Source: Chryseobacterium camelliae | Lineage (GTDB): Bacteria; Bacteroidota; Bacteroidia; Flavobacteriales; Weeksellaceae | Assembly: GCF_027920545.1 (NCBI RefSeq) | Contig: NZ_CP115859.1 | Location: 1,426,001-1,490,000, forward strand | DNA length: 64,000 bases | Direction of reading: 5' to 3' | Shown: positions 8,901 through 17,218 of the stretch, one piece after another | Layout of the letters: every line of letters starts with the position of its first letter | Numbering within the stretch: position 1 is the first letter of the stretch | Notes under the pieces: generated by a model | Seen by the model: the letters and a program-made list of their open reading frames with translations, nothing else | Databases searched by the model: none | What the model was told of the DNA's origin: nothing | Program-made: the position numbers and the translations under genes

Positions 8901-11042
8901 TGGACCGTAAGTGAAGGAAACAAAATCCAGATCAGCAGCAAAGGAATTCTTGCAGATAATTTCAGACTTTCAAATGGAGGAAGTGAGATTTTATTACAAT
9001 CGGAATCTCAATCTCCAAATTCACCTTTAAATGTTTCGTTGAAAGATTTTAAAATTGAAACCATTACAGAGCTGATTAAAAAAGATACACTGCTAGCAAG
9101 AGGAACCGTCAACGGAACCGCTCAGCTCCGTGATTTGACGAAAAAAATGACGTTCACCTCCGATTTAACTATTTCAGATTTAATCGTTTATGAAAATCCT
9201 GTCGGAAATCTGGCCGTAAAAGTCAACAACAATTCTCCTAATCTCCTGAATGCTGATGTTGTACTTTCAGGAAATAATAACGACGTGAAAATCCTGGGAG
9301 ATTATAATACTTCTTCCGGTACATTTGACCTGAATATGACCATCAATCAATTACAGATGAAAAGCGTTCAGGGATTCTCTATGAATGCGGTTGCCAACAC
9401 GGAAGGCTATCTTTCGGGAAACCTGAAAATCACCGGAACCACGGAGAAACCCAACATTTTAGGTAAAGTAAAGTTCAATGATGTAGGATTGGAAATTGCC
9501 AAGACAGGAAGTGATTTCAGAAAACTGAATGACGAGATCGATTTTACCAACCGTGGTATTGAATTCGACAACTTTAAAATCAATGATAAAGACGGAAATT
9601 CTTTGAGAATTAATGGTGAGGTTCTTACGCAAACGTACAGAGATTTTGCATTCAATTTGGATGTCAGAGCCAAAGATTTTAAAGTGGTAAATTCAGAAAA
9701 ATCGAACGATGCCATCATGTACGGAATTTTAGCGATTGATGCTAATCTTCATATTCGTGGCGACCTGGATCTGCCAAAAGTTGACGGAAGACTGAATGTT
9801 TCCGATGCTACTGATTTTTCATTTGTACTTCCCCAATCGAGCCCTTCGTTACAGGAAAGAGACGGAATTGTAGAATTCATCGATCAGGATCAGGTGGTTC
9901 TCAATAAAACCATTCAATCTGATTCGCTAAATGCACAAAGCCGCATCAAAGGAATGGATGTGAGTGTAAATATTGAAGTAAGCAAAGAAGCTAAACTTTC
10001 TATTATTATTGATAAAGCGAACGGGGATTTCGTAAAACTACAGGGTGAAGCAGAATTGACAGGAGGAATAGACCCCTCCGGAAAAACTACTCTTGTCGGA
10101 ATTTATCAGGTAGAGTCGGGAGCGTATGAAATGTCTGTAAGTTTACTAAAGCGTAAATTCGATATTCAAAAAGGAAGCACCATCACATGGACCGGAGAAC
10201 CTACGACGGCAACACTGGATATTACCGCCGTTTATAAAACCGAAACAGCTCCTATCGATCTGGTTGAACAACAATTAACGACAGATTCGCCATCGGAACT
10301 CAACCAGTATAAGCAAAGAATACCTTTCAATACCTTATTGAAAATGAAGGGAGAATTGCTGAAACCGGAAATTACGTTTGATATCACCACCGATAAGAAA
10401 AATAATGCAGTCTCATCTGCTGTAATTGAAACCATAGATCAGAAACTTGCCCAACTTAGAACCCAGGAATCGGAAATGAACAAGCAGGTTTTTGCATTGT
10501 TGCTCCTCAACCGCTTTATCGGGGAAAATCCTTTTGAATCCGGTGCTGGAATGTCCGGTGAAATGATTGCAAGACAGAGTGTGAGCAAACTTCTTTCTCA
10601 ACAGCTTAATAATCTTGCCTCCGGTTTAATAAAAGGAGTTGATTTAAATTTTGACCTTGATTCTTCGGAAGATTATTCAACCGGCACTAAAAATACAAGA
10701 ACCGACCTGAATGTCGGAGTCAGCAAAAAATTACTGAATGATCGTCTGAAAGTTTCTGTGGGAAGTAATTTTGCTTTAGAAGGTGACGCCCGGGAAAACG
10801 AAAATATGACCAATATTGCAGGAAATGTAACGCTGGATTACAATTTATCAAAAGACGGAAGATACATGCTTAGAGCGTACCGAAAAGATGAATATCAGGT
10901 GGCTCTTCAGGGACAGATCATAGAAACCGGTGTAGGATTTATCATCACACTGGATTATGATAAATTCCGTGATATTTTCAAAAAATCTAAAGAGAAAAGA
11001 GGAAGGGAAAATAAAAAGAATCAGGCGGTAGAATTTAAATAA
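5967..11042 (+). CDS. tamB: Translocation and assembly module inner-membrane component TamB (DUF490)
   Basis: A very large protein of about 1691 residues. One N-terminal membrane anchor (RRFLITFISILVFFTLLILS) is followed by a long beta-rich AsmA/TamB-like repeat region and the conserved C-terminal TamB domain, with features such as LLLNRFIGENPF, LLSQQLNNLASGLIKGVD and NVGVSKKLLNDRLKVSVGSN. TamB spans the periplasm and works with an Omp85 partner in the outer membrane in envelope assembly or lipid transfer. That partner, tamL, starts 7 nt downstream. The start was set at ATG 5967, because the frame upstream of it is the hairpin DNA. A TTG at 6015 just before the anchor is an alternative. Confidence 0.92.
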   Translation: MNNRFILLYLSKTESLLKLKINKRKLLRRFLITFISILVFFTLLILSLQLPVVQNFLKDRLVVYLEEKIKTKISLERVYIGFPNSLVMENLYVKGQDVDTLLAVKKLDVGLNMLKLINSTADITSVDLEGARANVVRKPDGKFNFDYIIDAFATSDKEESPSKPFIISLDRIKLKDIGVTFNDRQSRNDIQLYFNSFDTRVKTFDLNNNKYTVNDINLDGLKLKLKQDLVEEVSKKVEQKVDSLNNKKPMQIGLRGIKLTNFDIDYGDDNTKTFAKVLFKELSTKVNRLDLENNAYSIDNVILSGADINANLYLPAQNANPKNNQEPEASKATDKEKALNLLLGKLVLNDVKVIYNNTAIAPTKQGMDFNHMNFSKMNVEVRSFKMQDNTFAGTVNSAEIQEARGLDIQKFNTDFVYNEKEAYLKNLYLQTPKTLLRDEVILNYNSIEQLSSNLGAVKVSANIKDSRVGFADILNLVPTLRNTVPFNKYPNAILNVNTNVKGSVNDLLINNLKVSGLDQLRVAASGRIKNAMNPDQLYYDLRIAELSSSAKTIFNLVPKNTIPSNISLPSHMSIKGTAKGTTKVVDANLNLYSSLGSATVIAKVDMRRKNHELYDVKANLQGLQIGKIIQNKDIGAISAQIYAKGESFDFKNAKADLKGHVASAVYKGYRYQNMNLTGKINRGAYNIVLNSKDPNANLMLTASGVYNEKNPTVKVNGEIIKLDVNKLGFYEKPMIIAGKIDGDFTNLDPDNLNGYLHLKDFAFSDTKEVYPVQEVNLKASSTNDSTNIILNSQVADVELKGKYKLTQIFGSLSNTVNQYYQFQKPGKTQKIQQGQFFTFTAKIKNDDIIRKFVPDLKSFETINLTGNYDADSQKIEIDGQIPQLLYGENSIENATLKVTNENQALQYNLYVAGLKSSSFALNKVNIEGDISDNIINYSITTKDQKDATQFLIAGNAKSLNDITEISLNPNGLKLNYTDWTVSEGNKIQISSKGILADNFRLSNGGSEILLQSESQSPNSPLNVSLKDFKIETITELIKKDTLLARGTVNGTAQLRDLTKKMTFTSDLTISDLIVYENPVGNLAVKVNNNSPNLLNADVVLSGNNNDVKILGDYNTSSGTFDLNMTINQLQMKSVQGFSMNAVANTEGYLSGNLKITGTTEKPNILGKVKFNDVGLEIAKTGSDFRKLNDEIDFTNRGIEFDNFKINDKDGNSLRINGEVLTQTYRDFAFNLDVRAKDFKVVNSEKSNDAIMYGILAIDANLHIRGDLDLPKVDGRLNVSDATDFSFVLPQSSPSLQERDGIVEFIDQDQVVLNKTIQSDSLNAQSRIKGMDVSVNIEVSKEAKLSIIIDKANGDFVKLQGEAELTGGIDPSGKTTLVGIYQVESGAYEMSVSLLKRKFDIQKGSTITWTGEPTTATLDITAVYKTETAPIDLVEQQLTTDSPSELNQYKQRIPFNTLLKMKGELLKPEITFDITTDKKNNAVSSAVIETIDQKLAQLRTQESEMNKQVFALLLLNRFIGENPFESGAGMSGEMIARQSVSKLLSQQLNNLASGLIKGVDLNFDLDSSEDYSTGTKNTRTDLNVGVSKKLLNDRLKVSVGSNFALEGDARENENMTNIAGNVTLDYNLSKDGRYMLRAYRKDEYQVALQGQIIETGVGFIITLDYDKFRDIFKKSKEKRGRENKKNQAVEFK

Positions 11043-11049
11043 ACACATC

Positions 11050-13377
11050 ATGAAAAGTAAACGCTCCCTATATTTCAGATACTTATTCGCTTCAGGAATT
11101 GCAGCGCTGAGTCTTTCATGCAACAACACCCGGTTTTTGAAGGAGGGACAAATGCTTTATACAGGAGCGGAAGTGAAAATAGTCAATGATTCTCTTTCAA
11201 AGAAAGAAAAAAAAGAGCTTCAAACCGCCTTGGAATCCAACCTTACTCCAAAACCCAACTCTACTTTTTTAGGACTGAGACCCAAACTGTATTTCTATAA
11301 TATCGCCAAAGAACCTAAAAAAGAAAAAGGATTTAATTACTGGCTGAAGTATAAAATGGGTGAAAAACCTGTTTTGCTGGGTGATGTAGACCGTGAGTTT
11401 AATAAAAACATTATCCAGAATTATTCTGAAAACCAAGGGTATTTTAATGCAAGAGCGACCTACGATACCGTTTCTAAAAATAAAAAAGCACAGGTCATTT
11501 ATACCGTAAGACCCGGCTCGAGGTATTTAATCAGTAATGTTAAATTTCAGAAGGACTCTTCATTGGTTAATAAGGAAATTCAAGCTTTAGCAGATAAAAC
11601 ATTTCTTAAAAACGGAAATCCTTTTGACCTGGATGTGATTAAAAATGAAAGAGAAAGAATTGATAACGGGCTTAAGGAAAGAGGTTTTTATTATTTTCAT
11701 CCTGATAATATCATTGTTCAGGCCGATAGTACGGTGAGTAAAAATCATAAAGTAGAACTGAATGTCAAGTTAAAAGATGATACTCCGGATCTTTCAACCC
11801 AGCAATTCAGCATTGATAAAGTAATTGTATTCCCGACCTACAATATTCAGGATGTAAGGGCCGGAAAATATAAAATCCCGATGGATGCAGATTCTCTCGC
11901 TCCATATACTTATAAAGATATTTATGTGATTGATCCGCAGCATAAATTCAAACCTAAAATTTTTGACAGGGCTCTATATTTTAAAAAGGGAGACCTGTAC
12001 AATCGTACCAACCACAATCTTACCTTAAACCGTTTGATCAGCTTAGGTGTTTTTAAGTTTGTGAAAAATGAATTTATCGTTTCAGATTCTCTGCAACATA
12101 AGTTTGATGCGTATTACCTGTTAACTCCACGAGAAATACAGTCTCTTCGCCTGGAAGCTTTAGGAAGAACCAATTCCGCAAATTATGCCGGAAGCGAACT
12201 GAATCTGAATTGGACCCACCGAAATTTTTTCAGAGGAGCTGAACAATTTAAAGCAGCTATTTACGGAGCTTTCGATTTCCAGATGGGAGGTCCTGAAAAT
12301 GCTAAAAACCTGTTCAGAGCGGGAACTAATGTTCAGCTTTCCATTCCGAGAATTGTAGCACCGTTCAGGTTTAATTCTTCGAGTGCTTTTGTTCCGAGAA
12401 CAAATATTACTTTAGGCTATGAGTTCCAGAACCGTACGGAATATTATACCTTAAATACGTTCACAGGCTCATTCGGGTATGTTTGGAAAGAAAACGCAAG
12501 AAAGGAACATGATCTGAAAATCTTTGATGTGACCTATGTTTCTCCTGCAAATATCACGGCATTATATGATTCAATTGCTGCAAAAAGTGATGCTATGCAA
12601 AGAGTTGTTCAGAAACAATTGATTTTCGGACCTACCTATTCTTATACGTATACCAATACCATGTTGTCTAAACCCACCACGATGTATTATAAAGGCACAT
12701 TGGATTTGGCAGGAAATATAACAGGATTGGTGACGGGAGCGAATGTAAAAAAAGACAAAGAGAAAACTATTTTCGGAGTCCCTTTCAGTCAATACGCCAA
12801 GATTGAAAATGATTTCAGATTGTACCATAAGTTCAATGAAAAAACATCTTTAGCAACAAGGTTTATCGCAGGCGTAGCTTATCCCTACGGAAATTCTGAA
12901 CATATTCCTTTTTCAAAACAGTTTTTCTCCGGAGGAAGCAACAGTGTGAGAGCATTCCGGGCAAGAACTTTAGGGCCGGGAAGTTTTGATCCGAGAACTA
13001 TTGAAGCAGGATATTATTTTGATCAGTCCGGTGATGTTAAATTAGAATTAAATGCAGAGTACCGCGCCAATCTTTATAAGTTTTTAAATGTCGCAGTTTT
13101 TGCCGATGCCGGAAACGTCTGGCTGATTAATGAAGATCCGGATCGGCCGGGAGCCAAGTTTTCAAAAGAGTTTTTAAGTGAAGTTGCCATAGGAGCCGGA
13201 GTTGGTTTAAGGTTAGATTTCTCTATTTTAATTTTAAGGTTAGATCTGGCAATGCCGTTGAGAGTCCCTTATTATGAAAAAAACGACAGATGGACATTTG
13301 ATAAAATAAATTTTGGGGACTCCAACTGGAGAAAGGACAATCTCATCCTGAATATTGCGATCGGTTATCCTTTCTAA
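11050..13377 (+). CDS. tamL: Outer-membrane Omp85 lipoprotein TamL (BamA/TamA family)
   Basis: A 775-residue Omp85 protein with a lipoprotein signal (lipobox LSLSC, Cys24), as in the Bacteroidetes TamL type, not a plain signal peptide as in TamA. POTRA-like repeats cover about residues 30-370, with motifs such as YRF-type NYSENQGYFNA and KERGFYYF. A C-terminal 16-strand barrel follows, with the GGSNSVRAFRAR lid-lock motif and a terminal Phe. It partners TamB and is almost certainly co-transcribed with it, the gap being 7 nt. It acts in outer membrane assembly. Confidence 0.92.
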   Translation: MKSKRSLYFRYLFASGIAALSLSCNNTRFLKEGQMLYTGAEVKIVNDSLSKKEKKELQTALESNLTPKPNSTFLGLRPKLYFYNIAKEPKKEKGFNYWLKYKMGEKPVLLGDVDREFNKNIIQNYSENQGYFNARATYDTVSKNKKAQVIYTVRPGSRYLISNVKFQKDSSLVNKEIQALADKTFLKNGNPFDLDVIKNERERIDNGLKERGFYYFHPDNIIVQADSTVSKNHKVELNVKLKDDTPDLSTQQFSIDKVIVFPTYNIQDVRAGKYKIPMDADSLAPYTYKDIYVIDPQHKFKPKIFDRALYFKKGDLYNRTNHNLTLNRLISLGVFKFVKNEFIVSDSLQHKFDAYYLLTPREIQSLRLEALGRTNSANYAGSELNLNWTHRNFFRGAEQFKAAIYGAFDFQMGGPENAKNLFRAGTNVQLSIPRIVAPFRFNSSSAFVPRTNITLGYEFQNRTEYYTLNTFTGSFGYVWKENARKEHDLKIFDVTYVSPANITALYDSIAAKSDAMQRVVQKQLIFGPTYSYTYTNTMLSKPTTMYYKGTLDLAGNITGLVTGANVKKDKEKTIFGVPFSQYAKIENDFRLYHKFNEKTSLATRFIAGVAYPYGNSEHIPFSKQFFSGGSNSVRAFRARTLGPGSFDPRTIEAGYYFDQSGDVKLELNAEYRANLYKFLNVAVFADAGNVWLINEDPDRPGAKFSKEFLSEVAIGAGVGLRLDFSILILRLDLAMPLRVPYYEKNDRWTFDKINFGDSNWRKDNLILNIAIGYPF

Positions 13378-13407
13378 TTTTTATATTTAATAAATCCCGA
13401 TTATATC

Positions 13408-14328
13408 ATGCTGAAAAATATAAGATTTTTCTGGGAAGTTTTAAAGGAAACATTTTCTGCATGGAACAGCTCTTCTGCTTCCAAAGATTCTGCGAGTTTA
13501 GCTTATTATGCTATTTTTTCGATTCCGGGGTTATTAATTATCATTATCTGGATTGCAGGATATTTTTTGGGGGAAGAGGCAATACGCGGAGAAATAAGTA
13601 ATCAAATCAGTGGTTTGATGGGCTCTGATGCTGCTAAAAGTATAGAAAATATGATTGCAAGCGCGTTGATTGACAAGCAGAATATTTTCATGAAAATCAT
13701 AGGAGTCGGTTCGTTGGTTTTTGGCTCTACTACTCTGTTTTTTCAATTACAACACTCATTAAATACCCTTTGGGATGTGGAAGCTGCTCCTAAAAAAGCC
13801 ATTGTAAAATTCCTGCTCGACAGAGCCAATTCATTAGGAATGATTCTTATTCTTGGTTTTTTACTGATGATTACCATGATTTTATCTTCTTTAATAAGTA
13901 TTTTCAACAAGTTCATCACTCAATATTTTGGTTTAGAAACCTATATGCTAGTAGAATTAATCAATTTTGCTGTTGGTTTCGGAGTCGTGATGTTTTTGTT
14001 TGCCTTACTATTCAAAGTACTTCCTGATGTAGAAATCAGCTGGAAATCGGTATGGAGAGGCGCACTACTTACCACAATTCTTTTTACCTTGGGAAAATTT
14101 TTATTAAGCCTCTATTTCGGAACGGCTAAACCCACTTCCGCATTTGGTACTGCGGGAACTGTCATTTTAATTATGATGTGGATCAATTATTCCTGTATGC
14201 TCGTATTTTTCGGAGCCGAGTTTACAAAAATTTACACCTATAAAAAAGGATACAAAATTATCCCTTCAAAGCATGCTAAATGGAGCAATGCCAAACTTTA
14301 TGAAGACAGCAGAAAAGCACAGACATAA
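13408..14328 (+). CDS. YihY/BrkB family inner-membrane protein
   Basis: The 306-residue protein has the YihY (formerly ribonuclease BN) pattern: an amphipathic N-terminus, SLAYYAIFSIPGLLIIII, LVFGSTTLFFQLQHSLNTLWDVE, and six hydrophobic segments ending in WINYSCMLVFFGAEFTKIY. The family is a putative transporter or envelope protein whose biochemical role is unsettled; the old RNase claim is not supported by the family. The gene is the third of the tamB-tamL run (30-nt gap) and ends at a strong terminator, which suggests an envelope role. Confidence 0.9.
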   Translation: MLKNIRFFWEVLKETFSAWNSSSASKDSASLAYYAIFSIPGLLIIIIWIAGYFLGEEAIRGEISNQISGLMGSDAAKSIENMIASALIDKQNIFMKIIGVGSLVFGSTTLFFQLQHSLNTLWDVEAAPKKAIVKFLLDRANSLGMILILGFLLMITMILSSLISIFNKFITQYFGLETYMLVELINFAVGFGVVMFLFALLFKVLPDVEISWKSVWRGALLTTILFTLGKFLLSLYFGTAKPTSAFGTAGTVILIMMWINYSCMLVFFGAEFTKIYTYKKGYKIIPSKHAKWSNAKLYEDSRKAQT

Positions 14329-14330
14329 AA

Positions 14331-14357
14331 AAAGAAACTCCTCGGAGTTTCTTTTTT
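14331..14357 (+). terminator. Terminator of the tamB-tamL-yihY unit
   Basis: AAAGAAACTCC / GGAGTTTCTTT, with a 2-4 nt loop and A and T runs on both sides. It can also serve the convergent DUF4822 gene that ends at 14372. Confidence 0.88.
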
Positions 14358-14371
14358 CACATTACTAATTA

Positions 14372-15229
14372 TTAGGGTTCCAGATGATTAACCGGTTTAT
14401 GGATAATATCATAGAATTCTGTCGGGTTATTGGTTGCATCAGGGACTATTCTGTAAGTAAACTCTGCATTATTCAGGGTAAGAATATCTACAATTCTGGT
14501 GAATATCACATTTCCGTTAGCATCTAATGCGGTAATAGTTCTTTTTTTCCCATCCGGAGATAAAGACCAGGTTCCTTGTGATCTCAGGACATCATTTAAT
14601 CCATAAATAGCATATGTTCCATTTGCTCTGAAATAAGAATATCCTACAAATCCACTTACCTTTGGATCCGTTAAAGGAACCGGACTTCCATTTTTATCTT
14701 TTGCTCCGGTTGTTTCCCAAGGCGTAGATGCCAGTATAAGCTGACCAAGATTAGGCTCTGCATGACTTACTCTCGAGTGTTTAATATCATAAAACACCGA
14801 AGAATCGTTTGGATTCGTGTGAATTCTGTAAGTAAATTCATTTTTATTTAAAACAAGAATGTCAACCACACGTGTAAAAAGAGTGGTTCCATCCGGTTTT
14901 AAAGCGGTAATGGTTCTCGTTTTTCCGTCTGCAGATACAGACCATGTTCCTCTTGATCTCAATACATCATTCAATCCATAAATCGCAAAATTTCCATCTG
15001 CTTTAAAGTATGAATACCCTACAAATCCGCTGACACTGGGATCAGTCAATGCAACTGAATTTCCGTCTTTATCTTTCGCTCCGGTTGTTTCCCAAGGTGT
15101 GGATGATAAGACTTGGGATGGCGTTTCTATCTCACTTTCATTATTATCTGAACTACATGATACAAAAGTAGCTACAAAAGCAAAAATTGAAGCCACGTAA
15201 AAAAGTTTCTTTAATGTACTCATTGTCAT
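14372..15229 (-). CDS. Lipoprotein with two tandem DUF4822 domains
   Basis: A 285-residue lipoprotein (lipobox FVSC, Cys25). Residues of about 38-150 and 160-280 are two copies of one domain. Both contain STPWETTGAKDK, SGFVGYSYF, YGLNDVLRS, TRTITAL or KRTITAL, FTR(V/I)VDIL and EFTYRI. I recognise this as DUF4822, whose function is unknown. The start ATG at 15229 is followed two codons later by another ATG (15223), so the exact start is open. A TAATTTTG box on the reverse strand (15250-15243) could be the -7 element, which would give a very short leader. Confidence 0.85.
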   Translation of the reverse strand: MTMSTLKKLFYVASIFAFVATFVSCSSDNNESEIETPSQVLSSTPWETTGAKDKDGNSVALTDPSVSGFVGYSYFKADGNFAIYGLNDVLRSRGTWSVSADGKTRTITALKPDGTTLFTRVVDILVLNKNEFTYRIHTNPNDSSVFYDIKHSRVSHAEPNLGQLILASTPWETTGAKDKNGSPVPLTDPKVSGFVGYSYFRANGTYAIYGLNDVLRSQGTWSLSPDGKKRTITALDANGNVIFTRIVDILTLNNAEFTYRIVPDATNNPTEFYDIIHKPVNHLEP

Positions 15230-15341
15230 AATTAATTTTTGGCAAAATTATCTTCTCAACGGTATCGAAAATTGTATAAAACATTCCGAAATTTGTAAAA
15301 AACATAACTCAGCCTCAAAAAACTATGTTCACCACAAGAAA

Positions 15342-15368
15342 AAAGGCTTTTGAAATTCAAAAGCCTTT
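15342..15368 (-). terminator. Terminator after argS
   Basis: AAAGGCTTTTGAA / TTCAAAAGCCTTT inverted repeat directly after the argS stop codon, with a T-run on the reverse strand. It lies between argS and the DUF4822 gene, which run in the same direction. Confidence 0.85.
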
Positions 15369-15372
15369 ATAT

Positions 15373-17133
15373 TTACATTCTGTTTACCGTTTCTATTCCT
15401 AAGAGCTGCAACGATTTTTTTATCGTTTTTGCAGTAAGATCAGAGACACTTAGGCGGAACTGCTTTACATTTTCATCCTCCTGATTCATAATCGGGTTGC
15501 TCTGATAGAAAGAATTATATGTTTTTACCAAATCATAAACATAGTTTGCCACCAAAGCAGGGCTTAAAACTTCCGCTGCTTTTTCAACAACAATTTTATA
15601 ATTTGCCAGCTGCATGATCAGTTCTTTTTCAGATTGATTTAATTCAACCTCAGCAATTTCTTTCTGCTCAAAATTTGCTTTAGCCAGCAAAGATTGAATA
15701 CGTGCGAAAGTGTACTGAATGAAAGGACCTGTATTTCCATTAAAATCGATACTTTCTTCCGGATTGAACAACATTTTTTTCTTCGGATCAACTTTCAGCA
15801 TGAAATATTTCAATGCCCCGATTCCCACATTTTCATAGTTCGCATCCTTTTCTTCTTCCGTCAGGTTTTCTAACTTCCCTAATTCTTCAGCCTTAGATTT
15901 TGCAATCGTATACATTTCCTGCATCAGATCATCAGCATCTACTACCGTTCCTTCACGGGATTTCATTTTCCCGTTAGGAAGCTCTACCATACCGTAAGAT
16001 AAATGGTACAACTGATCTGCCCAAGAATATCCCAGTTTTCCTAAAATCTTAAATAAAACCTGGAAATGGTAATCCTGTTCGTTTCCTACCGTATAAATGA
16101 GTTTTTGAATATCATTTTGCTTAAAACGTTCTACTGCCGTTCCCAAATCCTGAGTCATATAAACAGAAGTTCCGTCTGAACGTAATAAAAGTTTCTGATC
16201 CAATCCTTCATCCGTAAGGTCACACCAAACAGAGCCGTCTTCTTTCTGATATAAAACACCTTTATCCAAACCTTCCTGGATAAGATCTTTTCCTAAAATA
16301 TACGTATTACTTTCGTATTGTACCTGATCGAAATCTACGCCTAATCTCTTATACGTTTCATTGAAGCCTTTATACACCCAGGAATTCATTTCATTCCAAA
16401 GGTTTCTTACTTTTTCATCTCCATTTTCCCAGTCCAGCAACATTTTTTGAGCCTCTTTCATCAAAGGAGCTTCTTTTTTTGCCTGATCTTCGCTCATTCC
16501 CTGAGCCACAAGCTGAGCAATTTCCTGCTTATATTCCTGATCGAATTTTACGTAATAGTTTCCAACGAATTTATCTCCCTTAGTATTTGTTGCATCAGGA
16601 GTTTCGCCCTGCCCGAACTTTTCCCAGGCCAACATCGACTTACAAATGTGAATACCTCGATCGTTAATAATTTGAGTTTTAATTACATCATAACCCGCCT
16701 CTTTAAGAATCTGAGCAACAGAAAATCCTAATAGATTATTTCTGATATGTCCTAAGTGAAGAGGCTTATTCGTATTCGGAGAAGAATATTCCACCATTAC
16801 TGTAGCATTTTTCTTTTCCACCGTATCAAACTGATTGGCAACCGATCTGAAATTATCTACAAAAAACTGATTTTTAATTTTAACATTAAGAAATCCTTTA
16901 ACGACATTGAAACTTTCCAACAGTTCAGTCTGTTCCGTTAAAGCCTCTCCTAATTCCACCCCGATACTTTCCGGATTTTTCTTCAACTGCTTCACCAAAG
17001 GGAAAGTCACAATGGTAAAATCTCCTTCAAATTCCGTTTTATTCTCCTGGATTTCAAGGTTTATATCTTTCAGCTGATAGACATTCAGAATAATATCTGC
17101 CAGTTTTTGTCCTATTATATTTTTAATATTCAT
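15373..17133 (-). CDS. argS: Arginyl-tRNA synthetase
   Basis: A 586-residue class I synthetase that attaches arginine to tRNA-Arg. An N-terminal Add1 domain (about 1-90) is followed by the HIGH-type signature HLGHIRNN (126-133) and the KMSKS-equivalent GKMKSREGTVV. The C-terminal anticodon-binding helical domain includes ESIDFNGNTGPFIQYTFAR. The start at ATG 17133 was chosen because homologues begin with MN-I-type sequence; the open frame upstream crosses the terminator of the SusD gene. A TATATTTG box (17159-17152, reverse strand) may be its -7 element. Confidence 0.96.
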   Translation of the reverse strand: MNIKNIIGQKLADIILNVYQLKDINLEIQENKTEFEGDFTIVTFPLVKQLKKNPESIGVELGEALTEQTELLESFNVVKGFLNVKIKNQFFVDNFRSVANQFDTVEKKNATVMVEYSSPNTNKPLHLGHIRNNLLGFSVAQILKEAGYDVIKTQIINDRGIHICKSMLAWEKFGQGETPDATNTKGDKFVGNYYVKFDQEYKQEIAQLVAQGMSEDQAKKEAPLMKEAQKMLLDWENGDEKVRNLWNEMNSWVYKGFNETYKRLGVDFDQVQYESNTYILGKDLIQEGLDKGVLYQKEDGSVWCDLTDEGLDQKLLLRSDGTSVYMTQDLGTAVERFKQNDIQKLIYTVGNEQDYHFQVLFKILGKLGYSWADQLYHLSYGMVELPNGKMKSREGTVVDADDLMQEMYTIAKSKAEELGKLENLTEEEKDANYENVGIGALKYFMLKVDPKKKMLFNPEESIDFNGNTGPFIQYTFARIQSLLAKANFEQKEIAEVELNQSEKELIMQLANYKIVVEKAAEVLSPALVANYVYDLVKTYNSFYQSNPIMNQEDENVKQFRLSVSDLTAKTIKKSLQLLGIETVNRM

Positions 17134-17162
17134 TATCCAATTTTGAAAGTACAAATATACGG

Positions 17163-17188
17163 AAATAAAAAAACCGCCCGAAGGCGGT
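17163..17188 (-). terminator. Terminator of the first SusCD operon
   Basis: On the reverse strand, ACCGCC-TTCG-GGCGGT followed by seven T: a UUCG tetraloop hairpin with U-tract, 31 nt after the SusD stop codon. The same 26-nt block recurs at 22004-22029. Confidence 0.9.
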
Positions 17189-17218
17189 ATAAATATGAAT
17201 GTTAAAATATGTATTAGT

